Assembly: GCA_018263495.1 (NCBI GenBank)
Contig: JAANXC010000031.1
Coordinates: forward strand, 10,942 to 16,304
DNA: 5,363 nt
Source: Nitrososphaerota archaeon
Lineage (GTDB): Archaea > Thermoproteota > Nitrososphaeria > Nitrososphaerales > Nitrosopumilaceae
Reading direction: 5' to 3'
Made by a program: the position numbers and the translations under genes. A model generated the notes under the pieces. The model did not search any database and had not been told where the DNA came from. It was given only the letters and a program-made list of their open reading frames with translations. Shown here piece after piece: positions 1-4,923 of this stretch. Numbering within the stretch: the first letter of the stretch is position 1; each line of letters starts with the position of its first letter.

Positions 1-494
1 CTAAGATAGAAGATCATTGTTGCTCTATGTTTTGCAAGTTCTGATATTTTTTCACGCTTTGGAACTTTTGTGCGTTTTTCTGCTCTTGATATTATCATTG
101 TCTGTGTTACACCTGGAAGTGTTAGCTGAGCTCCAAGTGCAGCTGCAGACGCTAGAAATGATGTAACGCCATGTATTATCACAGAATCAATTTTTTCTTT
201 ATGCAGATTATCCATCTGTTCGCGTATTGCTCCGTAAATTGATGGATCACCATCATGAAGTCGTACTACCTTTTTGCCTTTTTTAGCATTTTTTTTTAAT
301 AGATCAAAAATTTCTTCGCGTACAAGTTTTGCCGCATCATACATTCTGGCTTTTTTACACATCTTAAGAATCTCAGAAGGAATCAAAGAACCAGAATATA
401 CAACAACATCTGCCTTCTGAATCAGTTTTTTTGCCTTAACAGTAATTAGATCTGGATCACCAGGACCACAACCCACAAAGTAAACCTTAGGCAC
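1..494 (-). CDS. cbiF: Cobalt-precorrin-4 C11-methyltransferase CbiF, C-terminus cut by window edge
   Basis: I translated this by hand from a GTG start at 494-492; 164 residues are visible, about two thirds of the usual ~250. The family uses S-adenosylmethionine to methylate C11 of (cobalt-)precorrin-4 in cytoplasmic corrin-ring synthesis. Seen: the N-terminal SAM/tetrapyrrole methylase motif VGCGPGDPDLIT (residues 7-18), VVRLHDGDPSIYGA (76-89), and a CbiF/CobM-like run LTLPGVTQTMIISRAEKRT (124-142) followed by ATMIFYL (158-164). These later motifs separate CbiF from CbiH, CbiL and CbiE. The start overlaps the cbiL stop by 8 nt (GTGCCTAA) and has GGTGGT 5 nt upstream, so translational coupling is likely. 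Odd: the usual PGVSS loop reads HGVTS, with His108 in place of proline. The alternative, another tetrapyrrole methylase of the family, is unlikely. Confidence 0.93.
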   Translation of the reverse strand, partial: MPKVYFVGCGPGDPDLITVKAKKLIQKADVVVYSGSLIPSEILKMCKKARMYDAAKLVREEIFDLLKKNAKKGKKVVRLHDGDPSIYGAIREQMDNLHKEKIDSVIIHGVTSFLASAAALGAQLTLPGVTQTMIISRAEKRTKVPKREKISELAKHRATMIFYL

Positions 495-1209
495 GTTTTA
501 CCACCAGGATAGAGAAATATTTGGTAGTAAGGGTATCATCATTAACTTCACCCAAAGTCATTTTTCTGATTATTTCATGATCTGTACCAAGATCCTGTCC
601 AATTGCAAAAATGGAACTGTCAGGAAACCCTGCATCCTTTAAGACCTGTATTACTTGATCAAAATATCTTCCATCTTTAAGAAAGATCAGGCTTTCTGAG
701 TTTCTTGCAATTTCCTTCACAGTAGTCAAATCATAACAAGACGGAATTACTGAAACTTTTTCTGCCCCTTCAGCTACACTAACACCAATTTTTGACGCAA
801 AACTGAATATGGAAACTATTCCAGGAACCACACTGATTTTCATTTCCGGATAATTGGCTTTAATCTCTCTGTGCATGTATATCCATGTACTATACAGGTA
901 TGGATCTCCTATTGTAATGTAAACAACGTTTTTTCCAGACAATACTTTTTCAGCCATTATCTTTGCATTTTTTTTCCAAGTTGCCTCAAGCACATCTTTG
1001 TCCTTTGTCATTGGAAATATCAGTCGCACAATTTCTTGGTTTTTCGATTTATCAATTATATCAGAAACGATGGATAACACAATACTTGGTCTATCCTCAT
1101 TTGAAGCAGGACACATGATTGTATCCGCTGCATTAATGGCGTTTACAGCTTTAACTGTTAATAATTCTGGGTCTCCGGGTCCGCATCCAACACAAACTAA
1201 TTCAGCCAT
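487..1209 (-). CDS. cbiL: Cobalt-factor II / precorrin-2 C20-methyltransferase CbiL
   Basis: The enzyme makes the first committed methylation after precorrin-2, moving a methyl group from SAM to C20 (CobI/CbiL family). The 240-residue length is normal. Seen: the nucleotide-binding loop VGCGPGDPELLTVKA (7-21), the CbiL-type IFPMTKD (64-70) followed by W78, the ITIGDPYLYSTWIYM motif (98-112), where GDPxLYST is typical of this subfamily, the substrate/SAM loop VVPGIVSIFSFA (127-138), and an EKVSVIP strand (150-156). ATG at 1209 puts the first motif at the usual distance. The gene follows cbiT after 14 nt and overlaps cbiF by 8 nt. It is paralogous to cbiF next door: both N-termini share V-GCGPGDP-L-TVKA. 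The two proteins would act on different carbons of the same macrocycle. Confidence 0.93.
   Translation of the reverse strand: MAELVCVGCGPGDPELLTVKAVNAINAADTIMCPASNEDRPSIVLSIVSDIIDKSKNQEIVRLIFPMTKDKDVLEATWKKNAKIMAEKVLSGKNVVYITIGDPYLYSTWIYMHREIKANYPEMKISVVPGIVSIFSFASKIGVSVAEGAEKVSVIPSCYDLTTVKEIARNSESLIFLKDGRYFDQVIQVLKDAGFPDSSIFAIGQDLGTDHEIIRKMTLGEVNDDTLTTKYFSILVVKRA
500..505 (-). promoter_or_regulatory. Ribosome binding site of cbiF
   Basis: GGTGGT on the minus strand, inside the end of cbiL, lies 5 nt before the GTG at 494. It resembles the archaeal Shine-Dalgarno core GGTGAT and supports GTG as the true start, since no ATG lies nearby in frame. Confidence 0.55.
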
Positions 1210-1213
1210 AAAA

Positions 1214-1221
1214 AATCATCT
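1214..1221 (-). promoter_or_regulatory. Possible ribosome binding site of cbiL
   Basis: AGATGATT on the minus strand, 4 nt before the cbiL ATG, matches the archaeal Shine-Dalgarno sequence AGGTGATC at 6 of 8 positions. It occupies most of the 14-nt cbiT-cbiL gap. Spacing is short, so this is tentative. Confidence 0.35.
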
Positions 1222-1223
1222 TT

Positions 1224-1829
1224 TTAATTTTTTGTGGCAGACAATATTGTAACTGGATTTCGCGCAAGCATCATAGTTCCTGTCGATGTCTTTCGACTCT
1301 TTGAAATGGTAACCTGAGTTATGTCAACTGACTTGAGACCTTGCTCCTGTACAAAAGACAGAACCGAAAAGATCGTTTCTATCTGTATCATTCCTATTAC
1401 TATCCTTCCTTCAGGCTTAAGCTTGTCTAGACACATCTTAACAATTTCCGTTGTATCCTTACCTGTTCCACCCACAAAGACTGCATCAGCATTAGGTAAC
1501 TCAGAGATAGCCTCATTGGCATTGTTACCTATTACAGAAACGTTTGATATTCCAAACTTTGCAAGATTTTTTTTTGTTAATTCTACCGCTTTTGGATCAT
1601 AGTCTACTGCATGGACATGACCAGAATCTTCTACCTGTAATGCTGCCTCTACTGACATCGAACCAGAGCCACAACCAATATCGTAAACAATCATTCCAGG
1701 CTTTAGTCTGCCCTTTGAAATCTGAACCACACGTACTTCTTCCTTTGTAATCGGAACTTTCTCGTCTCGTTCAAAAAGTTCGTCAGGAATGCCGGGTGTT
1801 TTTGTCTTCCACAATATGATACAACCCAT
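1224..1829 (-). CDS. cbiT: Cobalt-precorrin-6B C15-methyltransferase (decarboxylating) CbiT
   Basis: CbiT methylates C15 and decarboxylates the C12 acetate side chain. This is a stand-alone CbiT (201 residues), not the CobL-type CbiE-CbiT fusion. Seen: the family N-terminal signature PGIPDELFERDEKVPITKEEVR (from residue 12), a class I SAM-methyltransferase glycine motif YDIGCGSGSMSVEAA (49-63), an acidic post-beta2 region HAVDYDPKAVE (73-83), and the CbiT-type FVGGTGKD (118-125). ATG 1829 abuts the TAG of the upstream membrane-protein gene with no gap. A TTG at 1814 (codon 6) would give a protein starting MWKTKTPGIP. That is an equally plausible N-terminus, because the first five residues are not recognisable family sequence. 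No cbiE lies in the window; it may be further downstream. Confidence 0.93.
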   Translation of the reverse strand: MGCIILWKTKTPGIPDELFERDEKVPITKEEVRVVQISKGRLKPGMIVYDIGCGSGSMSVEAALQVEDSGHVHAVDYDPKAVELTKKNLAKFGISNVSVIGNNANEAISELPNADAVFVGGTGKDTTEIVKMCLDKLKPEGRIVIGMIQIETIFSVLSFVQEQGLKSVDITQVTISKSRKTSTGTMMLARNPVTILSATKN

Positions 1830-2504
1830 CTAAGTAAATGGTAATGAAAAGTCATCTCTTGGAAGATTCAAAAGCGTATAGGTCATGATCCATGCAAACA
1901 AGTACAAGAAGATGAAACTGCCCATTCCTGTTGTTACAAGTTTCTTCCTGTCTGCCTTTGGGAAGTTTATCTTCATTCCCTTTGCTATGAAGCAAGTGAT
2001 GATGAAAAGAACAATCATAAAAATAATTGATGTCCATCTACGCTCTTCATCGCCATCTATTTCTTCAAAGAGAAACGTTGCAATCGCTCCTCCAATCATT
2101 GCAAAGCAAAATCGCATCCAGAAAAGTATGTCAGTACGTTTTTTGGTGAGGTTTTGTTGTTCCTCAGAGATTACTGGTTCAGGTGGTGGTATCTCTGATG
2201 TGTCAGTGGATTCTGTTTCTATCTTTGATTCTGATTCAAGTTCTGGTTCCGGTTCCGGTTCATTTTCTGTTGTATCTTGATCAGGAGAAAGTTTCTTTTC
2301 CATTGCATTATAATCCCATTCATTTAGTCCAACTGCATCATAAATGGTGCTATCAGGATAATTTCGGTTAAACCAATCTCTATAATTTTCTTCTAAAATG
2401 AATCGTTTGAGATAGCTGTGTGGATCTTTGTTAGGATCTACAAAATCCTCGATTTTTTTACCCTTCGAACCGAACCTTATTTTTTTTTTACCGTGTCTAG
2501 CCAA
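1830..2504 (-). CDS. Unknown three-helix membrane protein with acidic linker, first gene of the cbi operon
   Basis: I do not recognise a named family. The 224 residues show a basic N-terminus (KKKIRFGSKGKK), then a soluble segment DPHSYLKRFILEENYRDWF / NRNYPDSTIYDAVGL (27-60). From memory, that segment resembles a short aromatic motif (Y-xx-RY-xx-E-xx-Y-xx-WF...P-x-x-xI-x-x-AVG) found in many thaumarchaeal proteins. A Glu/Pro/Ser-rich acidic linker follows (79-115), then helices at about 129-147, 158-176 and 194-213. Positive residues before helix 1 and between helices 2 and 3 predict the long N-terminus inside the cell and the C-terminus outside. The start is TTG; no in-frame ATG lies before the upstream stop or before codon 67. 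A 10-A run covers codons 6-9, so the extreme N-terminus would be sensitive to an indel. Its stop abuts cbiT, which suggests co-transcription. A role in B12 metabolism is only a guess from position. Confidence 0.8.
   Translation of the reverse strand: MARHGKKKIRFGSKGKKIEDFVDPNKDPHSYLKRFILEENYRDWFNRNYPDSTIYDAVGLNEWDYNAMEKKLSPDQDTTENEPEPEPELESESKIETESTDTSEIPPPEPVISEEQQNLTKKRTDILFWMRFCFAMIGGAIATFLFEEIDGDEERRWTSIIFMIVLFIITCFIAKGMKINFPKADRKKLVTTGMGSFIFLYLFAWIMTYTLLNLPRDDFSLPFT
2239..2262 (-). repeat. Imperfect GGAACC hexamer repeat coding for Glu-Pro
   Basis: On the plus strand GGTTCC occurs twice plus a partial third copy (2245-2261), with a degenerate neighbour on the left. On the coding strand it gives EPEPEPEL within the acidic linker of the membrane protein. 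Such in-frame repeats usually vary in length between strains. Confidence 0.6.
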
Positions 2505-2535
2505 TGAAATTTCTAGGTTGATTCTGCGGTGCCAT
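2497..2535 (-). other. Short upstream ORF (12 codons) overlapping the TTG start of the membrane-protein gene
   Basis: ATG at 2535 opens a 12-residue frame (MAPQNQPRNFIG) that ends in TAG at 2499-2497. The stop overlaps the TTG-GCT start of the membrane-protein gene by 8 nt (TTGGCTAG). It would be transcribed only if initiation occurs at or before 2535, for example from a TATA-like TTATTTGTATA (2556-2566), whose centre is about 26 nt from the ATG. If the TTTTAAAAA box (2535-2543) is the promoter, this ORF is not on the mRNA. No Shine-Dalgarno sequence was seen. It may simply be chance. Confidence 0.15.
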
Positions 2536-2543
2536 TTTTAAAA
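2535..2543 (-). promoter_or_regulatory. Putative TATA box of the minus-strand cbi operon
   Basis: The minus strand reads AAAGG-TTTTAAAAA, a purine-rich BRE-like stretch followed by an archaeal TATA-like box. With the usual ~26 nt spacing, transcription would start near 2513, giving a leader of about 9 nt before the TTG at 2504. An alternative box (TTATTTGTATA, 2556-2566) would start transcription near 2535. No cobalamin riboswitch could fit in so short a leader. Confidence 0.4.
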
Positions 2544-2571
2544 CCTTTGTCTATGTATACAAATAATCGAT

Positions 2572-2593
2572 AAGAGTATAATCGGAGACTCTT
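2572..2593. repeat. Inverted repeat around the rqcH TATA box, possible operator
   Basis: AAGAGT (2572-2577) and ACTCTT (2588-2593) are perfect 6-bp inverted arms with a 10-bp spacer. The left arm reaches the first base of the TATA-like box and the right arm lies just before the predicted start site. The placement suits a dimeric repressor site, but a 6-bp repeat in AT-rich DNA can arise by chance. Confidence 0.25.
2577..2582 (+). promoter_or_regulatory. Putative TATA box of rqcH, leaderless transcript
   Basis: TATAAT is centred about 25 nt before the ATG at 2604. That is the spacing at which archaeal transcription would start on or next to the start codon, so the mRNA is probably leaderless. 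This agrees with the lack of a Shine-Dalgarno sequence before the ATG (the bases there are CCCATATT). Confidence 0.45.
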
Positions 2594-2603
2594 TACCCAT
2601 ATT

Positions 2604-4502
2604 ATGACACTATCAGGAATTGAATTAAGATATCTTGTTAATGATATCAGCAAAAAAATTGACGGCTGCTATGTTAGTAACATCTATGGGATTACAAAAG
2701 ACAGCCTGCTTTTCAAATTTCATCATCCAGAAAAATCTGACGTTTTACTTATGTTATCCACTTTTGGAATTTGGATAACAAAAGTGAAGATAGAACCTAT
2801 TGAGCCAAACAAGTTGTTAAAACATCTTAGAAACAACCTACTCAGATTCAAACTTAAGGAAGTAAAGCAGATTGGTACTGAAAGAATTGTATATTTGACA
2901 CTTTCTTATTTTGAAAAGGAATTTGTTATTGTTGTAGAGTTGTTTAGTGATGGAAATATCATAATTTGTAACAATGAAATGAAAATTCTAGCCTTGTCAC
3001 ATTCCATAAACGTCAGACACAGGCAACTACGTGTAGGTTCACAATATGTTCAGCCTCCACTAGACAACTTGGATATTTTGAATATGACTGAGAAAGATTT
3101 TGAACCAATTCGTTCTACGTCAATCGCCGTAGCAAAATGGATAGGAAAAACATTGGGATTGCCCAGAAAGTATATCGAAGAGATAACGAGATTGGCAAAA
3201 GTTGAATCAAAAAAGAAAGGAGAAGATGTATCTAATGAGGAGATAAAGCGATTATTTGATTCCGCTACTCAGATTGTTAACAATGTTGTAAGTGGCAAAC
3301 ATGATCCTGAAATTGTTCGAAATGATGAGATGTATGTTAATCCTATTTCTCTAGGGGGAGAAAACAGCGAAAAAGTTACCAGCTTTATGGATGGACTCGA
3401 TACAGTTTTCACTGAAAGTATTGTTGCCAAGGGAAAAACAATTCAGAGCTCCTCGTTTACTAAAAAAATCTCAGAGTTGGAAACAAGACTTGGTGAGCAA
3501 ACAAAGGCAATTAAAACAGTCACTGAAAAATCAGAAAAAATTGCTATAGTGGCAAACTCACTTTTTGAAGGTGTTTCTCAAGGAATTTCATCAATGGACG
3601 ATTCCAAAATTACTGCCCTGCTGAAAAAGAATAACTCGGAGATTGTAAAAGAAAAAGGAATAACATATCTCAAAGTTGGGGATGAAAAAATCAAAATAGA
3701 TTTGAACTCGTCTCTTCCCACAACTGCCTCCGCATTATTCAACGAATCAAAAAAGCAAAAAGCTGCCATAGGTTCCATTGAAAAATTACTGAGAAAAACT
3801 GAAAATGAGCTTGAAAAGGTGGTTAAGAAAGGCGAGAGTGCCAAGCAAGTTAGCGTTACACAGGTCAGAAAGAAAAACTGGTTTGAACGATACAGATGGT
3901 TTTACACAACGGATGGCGTCTTAGCAATAGGAGGACGTGACTCTTCGTCAAACTCTGCCATTATCCGGAAGCATCTTCAGAAAAATGACAAGGTGTTTCA
4001 TGCCGAAATGTCTGGCTCGCCATTTTTTTTGTTAAAGGGAGATGACGCAGCCACACCAGCAAGCCTTACTGAAGTCGCTCATGCTACGGTTTGCTTTAGC
4101 AAGGTATGGAAGGAAGCGTTCTATGGTTCAAGCGCTTACTGGGTTAACCCAGACCAAGTCAAAAAGGGTGCTCCCAGCGGACAGTCTATGGCTAAGGGCT
4201 CCTTTATGATTGAAGGACAGCGCAACTTTGTAAAAATATCAAGCTTGAAGATGTGTGTTGCCATAATCAAACATGAAGAAAGTTATTTGCTTACATGTGG
4301 TCCGCCAAGTCTGAAGGACACAGCGGTTTGCTATGCGATGATAGAACCTACAGGACAAGATATGCCTGATGTTGCAAAAAGAATTCGTTATGAATTTTTA
4401 TCAAGCAATGAGGAAATCGCAAAACCGTTTAGTATTGATGATTTTGTACGAGTTTTGCCTGCAGGCACATGTAAAATAACAGAATCTGGTTCAGGAACCT
4501 AA
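2604..4502 (+). CDS. rqcH: Ribosome rescue protein RqcH / NEMF (Rqc2, FbpA-like NFACT family)
   Basis: NFACT proteins bind 50S/60S subunits carrying stalled peptidyl-tRNA and, in bacteria and eukaryotes, recruit tRNA to add C-terminal tails that mark the peptide for degradation. The 632 residues show the full archaeal layout. NFACT-N spans about 1-150, with LRNNLLRFKLKEVKQIGTER-type core and VELFSDGNIII (111-121). A helix-hairpin-helix region covers 165-225 (GLPRKYIEEITRLA), then a remainder of NFACT-N with FMDGLDTVFTE (261-271). Coiled-coil segments lie at about 285-320 and 380-415. NFACT-R covers about 424-545: KNWFERYRWFYTTDGVLAIG, GGRDSSSN, AYWVNPDQVKKGAPSG, KGSFMIEGQRNF. The eukaryotic C-terminal NFACT-C domain is absent. 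The acidic residues that match Asp9 and Asp98 of yeast Rqc2 by position are Glu7 and Glu93; the following Arg94 is kept. The gene stands alone, divergent from the cbi operon. Older databases call this family fibronectin-binding protein, which is misleading here. Confidence 0.93.
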   Translation: MTLSGIELRYLVNDISKKIDGCYVSNIYGITKDSLLFKFHHPEKSDVLLMLSTFGIWITKVKIEPIEPNKLLKHLRNNLLRFKLKEVKQIGTERIVYLTLSYFEKEFVIVVELFSDGNIIICNNEMKILALSHSINVRHRQLRVGSQYVQPPLDNLDILNMTEKDFEPIRSTSIAVAKWIGKTLGLPRKYIEEITRLAKVESKKKGEDVSNEEIKRLFDSATQIVNNVVSGKHDPEIVRNDEMYVNPISLGGENSEKVTSFMDGLDTVFTESIVAKGKTIQSSSFTKKISELETRLGEQTKAIKTVTEKSEKIAIVANSLFEGVSQGISSMDDSKITALLKKNNSEIVKEKGITYLKVGDEKIKIDLNSSLPTTASALFNESKKQKAAIGSIEKLLRKTENELEKVVKKGESAKQVSVTQVRKKNWFERYRWFYTTDGVLAIGGRDSSSNSAIIRKHLQKNDKVFHAEMSGSPFFLLKGDDAATPASLTEVAHATVCFSKVWKEAFYGSSAYWVNPDQVKKGAPSGQSMAKGSFMIEGQRNFVKISSLKMCVAIIKHEESYLLTCGPPSLKDTAVCYAMIEPTGQDMPDVAKRIRYEFLSSNEEIAKPFSIDDFVRVLPAGTCKITESGSGT

Positions 4503-4568
4503 ATTTTCTCGGTATCTTTTCTTGTAAGGATCCTTGTATCTTTTTTTCTTCCTGACGCTCTTAGCCAA
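4491..4568 (-). CDS. Candidate 25-residue basic, tyrosine-rich small protein, unannotated
   Basis: Found by reading the minus strand past the small-subunit stop. TTG at 4568 opens a 25-codon frame ending in TGA (4493-4491). It begins (M)AKSVRKKKRYKDPY and contains two adjacent 8-residue units, KKRYKDPY and KKRYRENL. Roughly half the residues are Lys or Arg and three are Tyr. The TTG overlaps the preceding stop by 8 nt (TTGGCTAA), the same geometry as cbiL/cbiF. GGAGATGA lies 8 nt upstream. The stop lies 12 nt inside the convergent rqcH gene. Charge suggests RNA or ribosome contact, and the size is like ribosomal protein eL41, but I see no real similarity to that family. The competing explanation is that Lys codons merely reflect the T-tracts ending rqcH. 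I recognise no homologue. Confidence 0.4.
   Translation of the reverse strand: MAKSVRKKKRYKDPYKKRYRENLGS
4504..4550 (+). terminator. T-tract terminator region of rqcH
   Basis: Just after the rqcH TAA the plus strand has T-rich tracts: TTTT (4504-4507), TTTTCTT (4517-4523) and TTTTTTTCTT (4541-4550). Oligo-T tracts without a strong hairpin are the usual archaeal intrinsic terminators. The same DNA is read as Lys/Arg codons by a candidate small ORF on the other strand. Confidence 0.5.
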
Positions 4569-4923
4569 GCGATATCTCATCTCCGTCTTTCATGCTTTCA
4601 TATTCGTCAGGCGACAAAATAAACAAAGGTATGTTTGCAAGCGCACAGCCTGATGCGACTGTAAGATCCACTTTTTGGCAAGCCATTGCTGCAGGAGCAG
4701 AATTGTTTGACTTTAGAGAATAGATGGTATATGCGCCAACGCTACTTCCTATCCCGTTTGGAAAAACTAGGATTGACCCTGCAATATTTTTTCCAAACAG
4801 ATCATGTTTTTGGTCAGTAATCGCTCCAGTTTTTTTGTCAATGGCACCCAGAAAGTTGATTGGCTGGCTAGACTTGAGAACCTTGCCAGAAACCTTTCCC
4901 CTCACAATAGTTTTCAGAGTCAA
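4561..4923 (-). CDS. Phosphomevalonate dehydratase small subunit (aconitase X swivel domain, DUF126)
   Basis: With the large subunit this forms the aconitase-X-type enzyme that dehydrates 5-phosphomevalonate to trans-anhydromevalonate 5-phosphate in the archaeal modified mevalonate route to isoprenoids. The 120 residues match the usual stand-alone swivel domain. Seen: INFLGAIDKKTGAITD (22-37), the family motif VFPNGIGSSVGAYTIYSL (53-70), where the Gly-Ser-Ser loop is expected to line the active site, VDLTVASGCALANIPL (85-100) and a closing GDEI (114-117). The start is TTG at 4923; it overlaps the large-subunit TGA by 4 nt (TTGA). A GAGGGATGA lies just upstream, and the first family-like residues follow at once, so TTG is the natural start. 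Other aconitase X members act on hydroxyproline derivatives, but the separate subunits and archaeal setting favour phosphomevalonate. Confidence 0.88.
   Translation of the reverse strand: MTLKTIVRGKVSGKVLKSSQPINFLGAIDKKTGAITDQKHDLFGKNIAGSILVFPNGIGSSVGAYTIYSLKSNNSAPAAMACQKVDLTVASGCALANIPLFILSPDEYESMKDGDEISLG
4577..4584 (-). promoter_or_regulatory. Shine-Dalgarno-like site before the small basic ORF
   Basis: GGAGATGA matches the archaeal Shine-Dalgarno GGAGGTGA at 7 of 8 positions and ends 8 nt before the TTG at 4568. It also encodes the conserved Gly-Asp-Glu of the phosphomevalonate dehydratase small subunit (GDEI), so the match could be coincidental. Confidence 0.35.

Noticed and set aside
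998..1252. Plus-strand ORFs opposite cbiL and cbiT (871-1077, 998-1252, 1321-1602, 1544-1750)
   Set aside because: All lie fully or mostly antisense to well-identified methyltransferase genes and show no family motifs.
1885..2280. 131-codon plus-strand ORF opposite the membrane-protein gene
   Set aside because: It is antisense to a gene with clear helices and linker; its Ser/Gly/Val-rich part is just the reverse reading of the Glu-Pro repeat, and it has no recognisable domain.
2505..2603. Cobalamin riboswitch upstream of the cbi operon
   Set aside because: The predicted leader is only about 10-30 nt, too short for a B12 riboswitch, and no such fold elements were seen.
3578..3844. 88-codon minus-strand ORF within rqcH
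   Set aside because: Antisense to the coiled-coil region; its Phe/Ser richness is the reverse reading of Lys/Glu-rich codons.
4526..4535. Palindrome AAGGATCCTT as a terminator hairpin
   Set aside because: It is self-complementary with no loop, so it cannot form a usable hairpin as a single strand; the T-tracts explain termination better.
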